A DNA stretch of 64,000 nt from Tenacibaculum lutimaris (GCF_003610735.1 NZ_RAQM01000007.1:248001-312000), one strand, 5' to 3'; positions 1 to 9,020 are shown, counted from the first letter of the stretch. Notes: generated from the sequence alone by a model not told the origin. Numbers and translations are program-made.

Positions 1-2
1 AA

Positions 3-350
3 ATGAAAACATTTTTAAAAGTATTGTTAACAGCATTGGTGGTAATTGTATTGGCAAATATTTTACCAGGAGTAACCGTAGCAAGCTATACAACTGCAGT
101 AATTGTAGCGGTAGTAATTGCGTTGTTAAATTTATTTGTGCGTCCGTTGCTAGTGTTTTTCACACTGCCAGCAACCATCGTTACACTAGGATTATTCTTG
201 TTTGTAATTAATGCAGTAATTATATTATTGGCAGATAAACTAGTGTCAGGATTTGCAGTTAGCGGATTTTTTACAGCGCTTTTGTTCAGTGTATTACTGT
301 CAATTTTTAGATCGTTAATGTTTTCGCTATTAAAAGAAGGAGACGAATAA
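3..350 (+). CDS. Phage holin family (YvlD-like) small membrane protein
   Basis: This 115-residue protein is almost entirely hydrophobic, with about four membrane segments (roughly residues 5-25, 30-50, 55-77 and 84-105). The LNLFVRPLL and PATIVTLGLFLFVINA segments match the phage-holin 4-2/YvlD family (PF04020). Despite the name, chromosomal members are not known to lyse cells, and their function is unsettled. The start at base 3 follows an A-rich stretch, and an upstream start outside the window cannot be excluded. It is followed by a 131-bp gap holding the tig promoter, so it is probably the end of an upstream transcription unit. Confidence 0.8.
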   Translation: MKTFLKVLLTALVVIVLANILPGVTVASYTTAVIVAVVIALLNLFVRPLLVFFTLPATIVTLGLFLFVINAVIILLADKLVSGFAVSGFFTALLFSVLLSIFRSLMFSLLKEGDE

Positions 351-419
351 GTAACCTAACACAGTAAAAACTAGAAAATAAGGGTGGTGAAAAAGTAGAT
401 ATTTTTATATTTAAAAGTA

Positions 420-450
420 TTGGTTATCAATAAATAAAGTAGTAATTTTG
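420..450 (+). promoter_or_regulatory. Predicted promoter of tig
   Basis: A TTG at 420-422 is separated by 20 bp from TAATTTTG at 443-450. This fits the Bacteroidota housekeeping sigma consensus (TTG or TTTG, then TAnnTTTG). It lies 31 bp before the tig start, so the leader would be short. The start site is inferred. Confidence 0.65.
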
Positions 451-481
451 CACCCGATTTTTTAAGAAACAGATTTTTAAG

Positions 482-1804
482 ATGAATATAACAAAAGAAA
501 ACGTAGATGCATTAAATGCAGTTGTAAAAGTTGATATTGTTGCAGAAGATTATCAAGATAAAGTAACAAAAGTATTAAACGATTACCGTAAAACAGCTAA
601 CATTCCTGGATTCAGAAAAGGTAATGTACCAATGGGAATGGTAAAGAAGCAATACGGAAAATCAGTAATGATTGATGAGGTAAACAAGCTTTTACAAGAG
701 TCGTTAAACAAATTCTTAGTTGAAGAGAAGTTAGATATCTTAGGTAACCCATTACCAAGAGTTCAAGAAGATTTCAATTGGGATGCTGATAAATTCTCTT
801 TTGAATTCGAATTAGGATTAGCTCCTGAGTTCGACGTAAACTTACAACCAAAAGACAAAGTAACTCAATATAACATCATTGCTACAGACGAGTTAATCGA
901 GAAAGAAGTTGAAAACATTCAAACTCGTTACGGTAAAATGTCTGCTAAAGACGAAGCTACAGAAGAAACTAACGTTACTGGTACTTTCGTAAACGAAGAG
1001 AAAGAAATCAACAAAAAATCTACAATTTCTGTAAAAGATATTAAAGGAAAAACAAACTTAAAAAAGTTTGTAGGTGCTAAAGTTGGAGACGTTTTAGAAT
1101 TAAAAACTAAAAACTTATTTGAAGACGAGCACAAGTTACAAGGAGCTTTAGGTGTATCTCATGATGAGGTTCACGATTTAGACATTCCTGTAACATTTAC
1201 TATTGAAGAAATTACTGAAATAGAGCCAGCAGAATTAGATCAAGAGTTATTTGACAAGTTATTTGCTGACGGAAGTGTAAAAACTGTAACTGAATTAAAA
1301 GACAAAATTAAAGAAGACGCAGAAAAGCAATTCCAACAACAAGCAGATCAACAATTGTTAAATGCAATTACAGAGAACTTAGTAGAGAATACTAAATTTG
1401 ATTTACCAGTTGAATTCTTACAAAAGTGGTTACAAACTGCTGGAGAAAAAGAATTAACTGCTGAAGAAGCTGTTGAAGAATACAACAAGTCAGAAAAAGG
1501 ATTACGTTACCAATTAATCGAAGGAAAGATTATGAAAGATAACGATATCAAATTAGACTATGCTGAATTAGTAGACTACGCTAAAGGGTTTATTAGAGCT
1601 CAAATGGCGCAGTTTGGTAACATGAATCCAGAAGAAAAGGAATTAGAGGATATCGCAGGAAGAATCTTACAAAATCAAGACGAAGCTCGTCGTTTACAAG
1701 AGCAATTAATTTCTCAGAAATTATTAGCTTTTTATAAAGAAAACATGAGTTTTGATACTAAAGAAGTTTCTTTTGAAGATTTCATTAAAGAAGTATACAA
1801 ATAA
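482..1804 (+). CDS. tig: Trigger factor, ribosome-associated chaperone
   Basis: Trigger factor docks at the ribosomal exit tunnel and shields nascent chains. The N-terminal ribosome-binding domain (about residues 1-115) carries the signature GFRKGNVP near residues 43-50, which contains the GFRxG ribosome-contact motif. The middle, PPIase-like region (about 150-240) is divergent, as is common in Bacteroidota. A long helical C-terminal arm region follows, and 440 residues is normal for the family. It has its own promoter and is followed by a strong terminator. The neighbours clpP and clpX repeat the common tig-clpP-clpX gene order, grouping folding and degradation functions. Confidence 0.95.
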   Translation: MNITKENVDALNAVVKVDIVAEDYQDKVTKVLNDYRKTANIPGFRKGNVPMGMVKKQYGKSVMIDEVNKLLQESLNKFLVEEKLDILGNPLPRVQEDFNWDADKFSFEFELGLAPEFDVNLQPKDKVTQYNIIATDELIEKEVENIQTRYGKMSAKDEATEETNVTGTFVNEEKEINKKSTISVKDIKGKTNLKKFVGAKVGDVLELKTKNLFEDEHKLQGALGVSHDEVHDLDIPVTFTIEEITEIEPAELDQELFDKLFADGSVKTVTELKDKIKEDAEKQFQQQADQQLLNAITENLVENTKFDLPVEFLQKWLQTAGEKELTAEEAVEEYNKSEKGLRYQLIEGKIMKDNDIKLDYAELVDYAKGFIRAQMAQFGNMNPEEKELEDIAGRILQNQDEARRLQEQLISQKLLAFYKENMSFDTKEVSFEDFIKEVYK

Positions 1805-1827
1805 CAGTTTATAACTGATGTAATAAG

Positions 1828-1857
1828 AAAAACCTGAATCTACATTCAGGTTTTTTT
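1828..1857 (+). terminator. Rho-independent terminator after tig
   Basis: A perfect 9-bp stem, AACCTGAAT/ATTCAGGTT (1831-1839 and 1844-1852), encloses a CTAC loop and runs into seven or more T. It separates tig from clpP. Confidence 0.9.
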
Positions 1858-1930
1858 AGCCATAAACTGTAACAAAATACTAACGAAATTGTTCTTATAT
1901 TTACATCATTATAACCTAAAAACATTTTAA

Positions 1931-2590
1931 ATGGATTACGGAAAAGAGTTCGAAAAATACGCAACTAAGCACCACGGAATAAATAGTAACTACTACGGGA
2001 AAATAACAAGTAGCTTAACTCCATACATTATGGAAGAGCGTCAGATGAACATCACGCAAATGGATGTTTTCTCTCGTTTAATGATGGATAGAATTATCTT
2101 CTTAGGTACAGGAATTAACGATCAAGTAGCTAATGTAATTCAAGCACAATTGTTATTCTTAGAAAGTGTAGATGCTAATAAAGATATTTCAATTTATATT
2201 AATTCACCAGGTGGTGGAGTGTATGCAGGTTTAGGTATTTACGATACAATGCAATTTATTAAGCCAGATGTAGCAACTATTTGTACAGGTATGGCCGCTT
2301 CTATGGGAGCAGTATTAATGTGTGCAGGAGAAAAAGGAAAGCGTTCAGCATTACCGCATTCTCGTATCATGATTCACCAACCATTAGGAGGTGCGCAAGG
2401 ACAAGCATCTGATATTGAAATTACAGCTCGTGAAATTTTAAAATTAAAAGATGAGTTGTATGAAATTATCGCAAAACACTCAGGTCAAACTGTAGAAAAA
2501 GTAAACCAAGATTCTGATAGAGATTATTGGATGAAAGCTGATGAAGCGAAAGCTTACGGTATGGTTGACGAAATTTTAACTAGAAAATAA
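1931..2590 (+). CDS. clpP: ATP-dependent Clp protease proteolytic subunit ClpP
   Basis: ClpP is the serine peptidase chamber that degrades substrates fed to it by ClpX. The catalytic triad is visible as Ser124 in GMAASMG, His149 in [10 protein letters not shown] and Asp198 in DRDYW, and the oxyanion-loop motif [10 protein letters not shown] lies at 91-100. The 219-residue length includes a longer N-terminal stretch of about 30 residues than in E. coli, which may be a propeptide or extension. The gene lies 43 bp upstream of clpX on the same strand, with a perfect hairpin in the gap. Confidence 0.97.
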   Translation: MDYGKEFEKYATKHHGINSNYYGKITSSLTPYIMEERQMNITQMDVFSRLMMDRIIFLGTGINDQVANVIQAQLLFLESVDANKDISIYINSPGGGVYAGLGIYDTMQFIKPDVATICTGMAASMGAVLMCAGEKGKRSALPHSRIMIHQPLGGAQGQASDIEITAREILKLKDELYEIIAKHSGQTVEKVNQDSDRDYWMKADEAKAYGMVDEILTRK

Positions 2591-2598
2591 ATTAACAA

Positions 2599-2618
2599 CT
2601 AATAGCTTTGGCTATTAG
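2599..2618 (+). promoter_or_regulatory. Perfect hairpin between clpP and clpX
   Basis: CTAATAGC (2599-2606) and GCTATTAG (2611-2618) form a perfect 8-bp stem with the loop TTTG. No T-tract follows, so it is not a canonical terminator. It could be a processing or 3'-end-protecting element that sets the clpP:clpX ratio; that role is inference. Confidence 0.5.
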
Positions 2619-2633
2619 CAATAAGCTGATAAG

Positions 2634-3872
2634 ATGTCGAAAGAAGAAAATTTACAATGTTCCTTTTGTGGTCGTAAAAAACCTGAAACCGATTTATTAA
2701 TTGCAGGTTTAGATGCTCATATATGTGATAAATGTATAGAGCAGGCTCACGGAATTGTAGAGGAGGAAATAGCAGAACTTAAAACAAGTGATTTATCAAA
2801 AGACTTAACTTTAAAAAAGCCTAAAGAAATTAAAGCTTTTTTAGATGAGTATATTATTGGTCAAGATGAAACCAAAAAAGCAATGTCTGTAGCAGTATAC
2901 AATCACTACAAAAGATTATTGCAAACTAGAGGAGATGAAGACGAAGTAGAAATTGAAAAGTCTAATATTGTTTTAGTTGGTGAAACGGGTACAGGTAAAA
3001 CATTAGTAGCACGTACTATTGCAAAAATGTTAAACGTGCCATTTTCTATTGTAGATGCTACTGTTTTAACACAAGCAGGTTATGTAGGGGAAGATGTTGA
3101 GAGTATTTTGAGTCGTTTGTTACAAGCAGCTGATTATGATGTTGAAAAAGCAGAAAGAGGTATTGTGTTTATTGATGAAATAGACAAGATTGCTCGTAAG
3201 GGCGATAATCCGTCTATTACACGTGATGTTTCTGGTGAAGGAGTGCAACAAGCATTATTGAAGTTGTTAGAAGGAGCGGTGGTAAATGTAGCTCCTAAAG
3301 GAGGAAGAAAACATCCAGAACAAAAGTTTATTGAAGTAAATACCAAAGATATTTTATTTATTGCAGGAGGAGCTTTTTCTGGAATTGATAGAATTATAAG
3401 CAAGCGTTTAAACATGCAAGCTGTAGGATATAGTGCTTCAGTTGAAGAAGATAAAATAGATCAAGATAACTTATTGCAATACATTACTCCTTTAGATTTA
3501 AAATCTTTTGGTTTAATACCTGAAATCATTGGTCGTTTACCTGTATTAAGTTACATGAATCCGTTAGATGCTCAAACATTAAGAGCTATTTTAACTGAGC
3601 CTAAAAATTCAATAGTAAAGCAATACACTAAATTGTTTGCTATGGATGAGGTTGAGTTTGCAATGACCGAAGAAGCATTACAGTTTATTGTTAATAAGGC
3701 AGTAGAGTATAAGTTAGGGGCACGTGGTTTACGTTCTTTATGTGAAGCAATTTTAACTGATGCAATGTTCGAGATACCAAGTTCTGATGAAAAAGAATTT
3801 AGTGTAACTAAAGAATATGCTGAAGCAAAATTAACTAAATCAGCATTAAAAAAATTAAAAGCAGCTTCATAA
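2634..3872 (+). CDS. clpX: ATP-dependent Clp protease ATP-binding subunit ClpX
   Basis: ClpX is the AAA+ unfoldase that recognises substrates and feeds them to ClpP. The N-terminal zinc-binding domain is intact (Cys9, Cys12, Cys31, Cys34). Walker A is GETGTGKT at 116-123 and Walker B is IVFIDEID around 177-184. Sensor motifs such as IGRLPV and the GARGLRS segment are present. The ClpP-contacting IGF loop appears as VGY within RLNMQAVGYS, a variant I recall from other Bacteroidota. The 412-residue length is normal. The gene probably shares a transcript with clpP and ends at a bidirectional terminator. Confidence 0.97.
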   Translation: MSKEENLQCSFCGRKKPETDLLIAGLDAHICDKCIEQAHGIVEEEIAELKTSDLSKDLTLKKPKEIKAFLDEYIIGQDETKKAMSVAVYNHYKRLLQTRGDEDEVEIEKSNIVLVGETGTGKTLVARTIAKMLNVPFSIVDATVLTQAGYVGEDVESILSRLLQAADYDVEKAERGIVFIDEIDKIARKGDNPSITRDVSGEGVQQALLKLLEGAVVNVAPKGGRKHPEQKFIEVNTKDILFIAGGAFSGIDRIISKRLNMQAVGYSASVEEDKIDQDNLLQYITPLDLKSFGLIPEIIGRLPVLSYMNPLDAQTLRAILTEPKNSIVKQYTKLFAMDEVEFAMTEEALQFIVNKAVEYKLGARGLRSLCEAILTDAMFEIPSSDEKEFSVTKEYAEAKLTKSALKKLKAAS

Positions 3873-3890
3873 GCAAAAAACATACTAATA

Positions 3891-3923
3891 AAAAAAGCCA
3901 TCAAATTCTTGATGGCTTTTTTT
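3891..3923. terminator. Bidirectional terminator, clpX / LRR gene
   Basis: GCCATCAA (3897-3904) and TTGATGGC (3909-3916) form a perfect stem with loop ATTC. It is flanked by A-runs on the left and T-runs on the right, so it can serve both convergent genes. Confidence 0.88.
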
Positions 3924-3942
3924 ATGCTTTTTAATAAAGTAA

Positions 3943-4845
3943 CTATTCTGTTTTGTGAAGTTTACTATGTTGTTCTATCCACTCGGTAATTTCTTCACCT
4001 TTAATGTCGTATTTATACATTAAATCTTCTTTAACCTTTTTAAGGTGAGCTTTGTCTAATACATTTTTTTCATATTCAGAAACAACCAACTGTATAAAGC
4101 TTTCTGCATATTTTTTTACAGGTTTTTCAGCTGTTTTAGGTTTTTCTATAACTTTTTTAGTAGTTTTTTTCTGTTCTATAACCATAGTGTTTGTATCTGC
4201 TACCTCACCACTGCTAGTAGCATAGGTTGTTTTGTCGTCTTTATACCAACCTGCAGGAATATTAGATAATTGAGCTTCACTAACAACAATAGTTTTAATA
4301 TTGTTACCAGTAACGTCCATATTTATAAGATTAGGACAGTTAGATACATCTAACGTAGTTAATTTGTTATAGCTAGCATATAAGCTTTCAAGATTAGAGT
4401 TTTTACCAAGAATTAACGAACTCATATTGTTGCTATCACAACTTATGTAAGTTAAATTAGGATTGTTACTAACATCTAAACGCTCAATTTTATTTTGAGT
4501 ACAGTTTAAAAAACTTATAGAAGAACTTTGAGATAAATCTATTTTAGTAATTTCGTTATCGTAACAATCTAAACGTTTTAAGTTAGGAAAGCTCTCCAAA
4601 CCAGTTAAGTTTTTAATTTTTGAATATACATTAGGTAAATCCTTATTTGTAACAGGATTGTCAATGTTTAAGTTAGTAACATACTCAGCATCACTAATGG
4701 TAATACTTCCGTTTAAACCGTTAGAGTCAATTTTTAAATCAACCAAACATTCTTCTAAACCGATGTCAGGAATTCGAATAGTTTCTTGTGAAAATGTATT
4801 GTAAGATAAAAGTAATGCTAAACTAAAGGGGATAATTGTTTTCAT
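3943..4845 (-). CDS. Secreted leucine-rich-repeat protein
   Basis: The protein begins with a Sec signal peptide (MKTIIPFSLALLLSYNTFSQ). About residues 65-190 hold irregular 20-23-residue repeats of the type LxxLxCxxNxLxxLDVSxNPN, a short LRR style common in Bacteroidota surface proteins. The C-terminus is lysine/glutamate-rich and charged, with no sorting domain seen. I chose the ATG at 4845 over an upstream in-frame start at 4896 because it gives a proper signal peptide and because a strong promoter at 4867-4897 would otherwise lie inside the gene. The role is unknown; binding to protein or polysaccharide at the surface is a guess from the fold. It is monocistronic. Confidence 0.8.
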   Translation of the reverse strand: MKTIIPFSLALLLSYNTFSQETIRIPDIGLEECLVDLKIDSNGLNGSITISDAEYVTNLNIDNPVTNKDLPNVYSKIKNLTGLESFPNLKRLDCYDNEITKIDLSQSSSISFLNCTQNKIERLDVSNNPNLTYISCDSNNMSSLILGKNSNLESLYASYNKLTTLDVSNCPNLINMDVTGNNIKTIVVSEAQLSNIPAGWYKDDKTTYATSSGEVADTNTMVIEQKKTTKKVIEKPKTAEKPVKKYAESFIQLVVSEYEKNVLDKAHLKKVKEDLMYKYDIKGEEITEWIEQHSKLHKTE

Positions 4846-4866
4846 TAATAAGGGGGAATTTTTTGT

Positions 4867-4897
4867 CAAAATTATATATTTATATGTTTTTAGCAAA
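4867..4897 (-). promoter_or_regulatory. Promoter of the LRR gene
   Basis: On the minus strand TTTG (4897-4894), 19 bp, then TAATTTTG (4874-4867) is an exact match to the Bacteroidota TTTG-N19-TAnnTTTG promoter. It lies about 22 bp upstream of the chosen start. Confidence 0.75.
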
Positions 4898-4925
4898 TTT
4901 AATTTAAGAAGAGTTGTCTTATCTA

Positions 4926-4933
4926 TATATTTG
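4926..4933 (+). promoter_or_regulatory. Possible -7 element for dnaG
   Basis: TATATTTG at 4926-4933 matches TAnnTTTG and lies 20 bp before the dnaG ATG. No good -33 partner is visible at 17-23 bp, so this is a weak call. Confidence 0.4.
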
Positions 4934-4953
4934 TTTGCTCTATTTTATAGTGT

Positions 4954-6963
4954 ATGATAACCCAACAAACCATTGATAAAGTTTTTGAAACCGCCCGAGT
5001 AGAAGAGGTGATAGGAGAGTTTGTGCAGTTAAAAAAAGCAGGAAGTAACTTTAAAGGGTTAAGTCCGTTTACTGATGAACGCACCCCATCTTTTATGGTG
5101 TCGCCTGTAAAACAAATTTGGAAAGACTTTAGTACAGGTAAAGGAGGGAATGCCATTTCTTTTTTAATGGAACATGAGCATTATACCTATCCTGAAGCTA
5201 TACGTTGGTTGGCAAATAAATACAATATTGAAATTGAAGAAACCGAGCAATCTGATGAACAAAAAGAGCAGATGAACGAACGAGAAAGTATGTTTTTGGT
5301 ATCAAAATTTGCCAAAGATTACTTTCACGATGTGTTAATGAATACACAAAATGGTAGAGCTATAGGGCTGTCGTATTTTAAAGAACGTGGTTTTAGAGAA
5401 GATACCATAGAAAAATTCGACTTAGGATATTGTAAAGATGAGTGGGATAACTTTACCAAAGCTGCTTTAGATAAAGGTTTCGATTTAAAATATTTAAAAT
5501 CTACTGGATTAACTATTGTTAAAGAAGGTGGAGCAGAAGATAGAAAATTTGACCGATTTAAAGGACGTGTGATGTTCCCAATCCATAGTATGTCGGGACG
5601 AATTTTAGGTTTTGGAGGAAGGATTCTTACGAACGATAAAAAAGCAGCAAAATACCTGAATTCACCAGAGAGTGAAATTTATCATAAGAGTAAAATTCTT
5701 TACGGATTATATCAAGCTAAAAAAGAAATTGCTAAAGAAGATAATTGTTTTTTAGTGGAAGGATATACCGATGTAATTTCATTCCACCAATCAGGAATAG
5801 AAAATGTAGTAGCTTCATCAGGTACAGCATTAACTCCCGATCAAATTCGATTGGTAAACCGATTAACTAAAAATATTACAGTACTTTTTGATGGAGATGC
5901 AGCGGGAATCAGAGCATCACTTCGTGGAATTGATTTAATTCTAGAGCAAGGAATGAATGTGAAAGTGGTTACTTTTCCGGAAGGAGAAGATCCTGATAGC
6001 TTTGCAAAAGCACATTCTAATGCTGAATTAAAAGAGTATTTAACACAAAAGTCTCAAGATTTTATAGAGTTCAAAGTTTCTTTATTAATGAAAGAAGCGG
6101 CGAATGATCCTGTAAAAAAAGCAGGTTTAATTCGCGATATTGTAACGAGTATTTCTAAGATTCCTGACGGAATTCAAAGAGAGGTTTATGTACAAGAGTG
6201 TGCTCGTATTATGGATATTTCTGAGCAAGTTTTATTTAGTGAATTGGCTCAATTATTAAAAAAAGGAGCTGTAGCGGTAAAGAAAACTAATTTAGGACAG
6301 GATCCTAGTCAACCACCTCCTGAGTATATGTATGAACAAGATCAACCTGTAATGGGACTTGTAAAAGGAGGTAAAGGAAAGTTACAGCAAAGTATCGATC
6401 AGCTAAATATTCTAGAAAAAGAAATTATAAGAATTTTGCTGTTATATGGGAATGAAATTGTTGATTTTGTCAACTGGGTAGATGCAGTAGATGAAAGAGG
6501 GCGACCTGTACTGGAAAAAGAAGAATATCAAAATACTGTTTCTAACGAGTTGTATTTGAATTTGCAAGAAGACGAAATAGAATTTACCAATGAAATTTTT
6601 AGATTAACTTATTTTGAATTAATTCATCAATTAAATCAAGATGAAAAAATAAGTGTAGATTATTTGGTTATGCATGAAAATCCTCAAATATCAAGTTTGG
6701 TAACCAATATTTTGATGGATGAGGAAAAATATAACTTAAGTGATTGGGAGCGTAAAGAGGTTTTTGTAACTGAAACGATAAAAATCCTTCCTAAACTAGT
6801 TACAGATGCAGTTTTAAATTTACGTAGGGTTTTAATTGAAGAAAAAATAAAGGAGATAATGCATGAAAGTAAAGAACAAAGTGTAACTCCTGATCTGGAA
6901 GAAATAGCTAATTATACAGGGTTAAAAAAACGACTTTTTGAAAAATTAAACCGCGTTATTTAA
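4954..6963 (+). CDS. dnaG: DNA primase DnaG lacking zinc ligands
   Basis: DnaG makes RNA primers at the replication fork. The Toprim catalytic core is intact, with Glu269 in LVEGYTDV and Asp313/Asp315 in LFDGDAAG. The N-terminal CHC2 zinc-finger fold is recognisable (GLSPFTDERTPSF, then DFSTGKGGNAI), but the four zinc ligands (Cys-x2-His-x17-Cys-x2-Cys) are replaced by Ser37, Thr40, Asp58 and Thr61 at exactly the canonical spacing. The 669-residue length and C-terminal helicase-interacting region are typical. This looks like lineage-specific zinc loss rather than decay, because everything else is conserved. Confidence 0.95.
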   Translation: MITQQTIDKVFETARVEEVIGEFVQLKKAGSNFKGLSPFTDERTPSFMVSPVKQIWKDFSTGKGGNAISFLMEHEHYTYPEAIRWLANKYNIEIEETEQSDEQKEQMNERESMFLVSKFAKDYFHDVLMNTQNGRAIGLSYFKERGFREDTIEKFDLGYCKDEWDNFTKAALDKGFDLKYLKSTGLTIVKEGGAEDRKFDRFKGRVMFPIHSMSGRILGFGGRILTNDKKAAKYLNSPESEIYHKSKILYGLYQAKKEIAKEDNCFLVEGYTDVISFHQSGIENVVASSGTALTPDQIRLVNRLTKNITVLFDGDAAGIRASLRGIDLILEQGMNVKVVTFPEGEDPDSFAKAHSNAELKEYLTQKSQDFIEFKVSLLMKEAANDPVKKAGLIRDIVTSISKIPDGIQREVYVQECARIMDISEQVLFSELAQLLKKGAVAVKKTNLGQDPSQPPPEYMYEQDQPVMGLVKGGKGKLQQSIDQLNILEKEIIRILLLYGNEIVDFVNWVDAVDERGRPVLEKEEYQNTVSNELYLNLQEDEIEFTNEIFRLTYFELIHQLNQDEKISVDYLVMHENPQISSLVTNILMDEEKYNLSDWERKEVFVTETIKILPKLVTDAVLNLRRVLIEEKIKEIMHESKEQSVTPDLEEIANYTGLKKRLFEKLNRVI

Positions 6964-7053
6964 GATTAAGAAATTGCTAAAAGATTAGAATTTTAAGGTT
7001 CTTAACATTTTTTTTGTAAATTTACTTGCGAAAAGAACAAGAAATAAAAAAAA

Positions 7054-7185
7054 ATGAGAAAGTTACTGCAAATTCTAGAGTTGCTAAGGTTGCTTATTAT
7101 ACTGCCTTTCAATATATCAAATGGACAAAAAAAACACGCTTATCAAAAGATTAAGCGGCAAATGATGTCTGTTAATCTACTTTAA
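7054..7185 (+). CDS. Doubtful 43-residue ORF between dnaG and nadE
   Basis: The 213-bp gap between dnaG and nadE contains one ATG ORF of 43 codons. It has a leucine-rich hydrophobic N-terminus (LLRLLIILPF) and a lysine-rich tail, and it overlaps the 3' end of nadE by 9 bp. It follows an A-rich stretch suited to initiation in this phylum. Codons such as CTG, CTA, AGG and CGG are rare among the neighbours, which argues against it being a long-standing gene. It could be a small membrane peptide, the relic of a lost gene, or chance. I do not recognise it. Confidence 0.25.
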   Translation: MRKLLQILELLRLLIILPFNISNGQKKHAYQKIKRQMMSVNLL

Positions 7186-7965
7186 TTCTTCAGGGATTTC
7201 ACAAATAGGAATTGGAACCATTTTATGTTGATTAATTCGGTTAAGACGCGTGTATATTTTATATACATCTAACTCTCTACCTGAAAAATCATCAACTGTT
7301 TTTCCTGCATTTTGCATTTTCATAGCCCATTCCAATTCATCATAAGAAGCTCCAATCTGGTCTTCATCAGTTCTGCTGTCGCCAAATAAACCATCAGTTG
7401 GTTGTGCTTTTTGAATAGAAGCAGGTACACCTAAATAAGCTGCCAATTCATATACTTCTGATTTTACCAAATCAGCAATTGGACTTAAATCAACCCCACC
7501 GTCACCGTATTTAGTAAAAAATCCTACACCAAAATCTTCTACTTTATTTCCTGTTCCAGCTACTAAAAAACCGTGTAAACCAGCGAAATAATATAGAGTG
7601 GTCATTCGTAAACGAGCACGAGTATTGGCTAAAGCTAAATCAACTTTAGGGGAAGATTCAATTTGAGGAACTACAGTCTTAAAATCTTCAAATGTAGAGG
7701 TTAGGTTTACCTCCATTTCACTCACGTTTGTGTAACGTTCACGTAATTGCTTAATGTGTTCATTTCCTCTGCTTACTTGACTTTCAGCTTGGTGAATTGG
7801 TAGTTCTACACATAAAGTAGGTAAGCCAGTTTTAGCACATAAAGTTGAGGTAACAGCACTATCAATTCCACCAGAAATGCCAACAACAAAGCCATTTACT
7901 TTAGCATTTGTAGCATATTCTTTCAACCAGTTTATGATGTGTTCTGCAACTTTAGGAGTGTTCAT
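7177..7965 (-). CDS. nadE: NH3-dependent NAD+ synthetase
   Basis: NadE amidates nicotinic acid adenine dinucleotide to NAD+, the last step of NAD synthesis. The ATP-pyrophosphatase PP-loop SGGIDS is at residues 31-36. Conserved segments GTGNKVEDFGVGFFTKYGDGGVD and LADLVKSEVYELA-like residues (seen as IADLVKSEVYELAAYL) follow. At 262 residues it lacks the N-terminal glutaminase (nitrilase) domain, so it should use free ammonia unless a partner supplies it. It is divergent from gldB, and its 3' end faces dnaG without an obvious terminator. Confidence 0.95.
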   Translation of the reverse strand: MNTPKVAEHIINWLKEYATNAKVNGFVVGISGGIDSAVTSTLCAKTGLPTLCVELPIHQAESQVSRGNEHIKQLRERYTNVSEMEVNLTSTFEDFKTVVPQIESSPKVDLALANTRARLRMTTLYYFAGLHGFLVAGTGNKVEDFGVGFFTKYGDGGVDLSPIADLVKSEVYELAAYLGVPASIQKAQPTDGLFGDSRTDEDQIGASYDELEWAMKMQNAGKTVDDFSGRELDVYKIYTRLNRINQHKMVPIPICEIPEELK

Positions 7966-8057
7966 TTTTGAGATATTTTAAGAGTTTATCAGTTACGGAT
8001 AAAAACTAATTTAGTAATTTCGACGTTATAATTTAGAATGTAAATATACTAAAGTTC

Positions 8058-9020
8058 ATGAGAAAAATTTTAGCGTTGGTTACCTTAATTCTGATAGGGT
8101 TTTCATGTAAAAATGAAGAAAGTAATAAATTAAGTGTTGATGTGTCGAATATTGAAGCTAATGTAGAAATAGAGCGTTTCGATATCGATTTTTACAATAC
8201 AAAACCTAGTGAACTTTCTAAGACAAAAGAAAAATATCCGATGTTTTTTCCTTCGCAACCAGATAGTGTTTGGGTTAATAAAATAAATAATAAAGATGAA
8301 CAAGAACTGTTTGCTGAAACACAAAAAGTTTTTTCTGAAATCAATAAAGAAAAAGAAGAATTAACATCATTGTTCAAACATGTAAAATATTACAATCCGA
8401 AGTTTGTGAGCCCAAAAGTAATTACCATGTTAACAAATATTGATTACAACAATCGAATAGTATATACTGACAGTTTATTGTTGATTTCTTTAGATTCTTA
8501 CTTAGGAAAAGAACATGAGTTTTATAATGATTATCCAGCTTATGTAAAACAAAATAATACCAAAGAACACATCGTAGTAGATGTAGCTAAAGCTATTGTA
8601 GGTAAGCAAATGTTACCTAGTATGGCTAGGAGTTTTATTGATAAAATGATTTTTAGAGGAAAGAAAATGTATTTACTTGATGCTTATTTACCAAATACAT
8701 TAGATGCCTTAAAAATTGGTTACTCACAAATAAAATTAGATTGGGCAGAGAGGAATGAAGAACAAATATGGATGTATTTTGTAGAAAAAGATTTGTTGTA
8801 CAGTACAAGTAAAGATGTTGATAAACGCTTTTTAGATTTAGCTCCTTTTTCTAAGTTTTATATGGAAGAAGATAGTCAATCACCAGGAAGAATAGGAGAG
8901 TGGATTGGTTGGCAAATCGTACGTTCGTATATGCAAAAGAATGATGTATCTTTGCATCAATTATTACAAACAAGTGAAGATGAAATCTTCAAAAAATCAG
9001 GATACAAACCAAAGAGATAA
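8058..9020 (+). CDS. gldB: Gliding motility lipoprotein GldB
   Basis: GldB is an essential component for Flavobacterium-type gliding and for type IX secretion. This 320-residue protein starts with a lipoprotein signal whose lipobox ends in GFSC, placing the lipidated Cys at 17. The body matches GldB, including KNEESNK after the Cys, the segment around YPMFFPSQPDSVW, and a C-terminal GEWIGWQIVRSYM block. Its TAA stop overlaps the gldC ATG (TAATG), so the two are translationally coupled. The gldB-gldC pairing is itself strong evidence. Confidence 0.92.
   Translation: MRKILALVTLILIGFSCKNEESNKLSVDVSNIEANVEIERFDIDFYNTKPSELSKTKEKYPMFFPSQPDSVWVNKINNKDEQELFAETQKVFSEINKEKEELTSLFKHVKYYNPKFVSPKVITMLTNIDYNNRIVYTDSLLLISLDSYLGKEHEFYNDYPAYVKQNNTKEHIVVDVAKAIVGKQMLPSMARSFIDKMIFRGKKMYLLDAYLPNTLDALKIGYSQIKLDWAERNEEQIWMYFVEKDLLYSTSKDVDKRFLDLAPFSKFYMEEDSQSPGRIGEWIGWQIVRSYMQKNDVSLHQLLQTSEDEIFKKSGYKPKR

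Noticed and set aside
3..350. Prophage remnant suggested by the phage holin family name
   Set aside because: YvlD-like proteins are common chromosomal membrane proteins and no other phage gene is nearby.
4843..4896. Longer N-terminus of the LRR protein starting at 4896
   Set aside because: Would precede the signal peptide with 17 charged residues and places a consensus promoter inside the gene.
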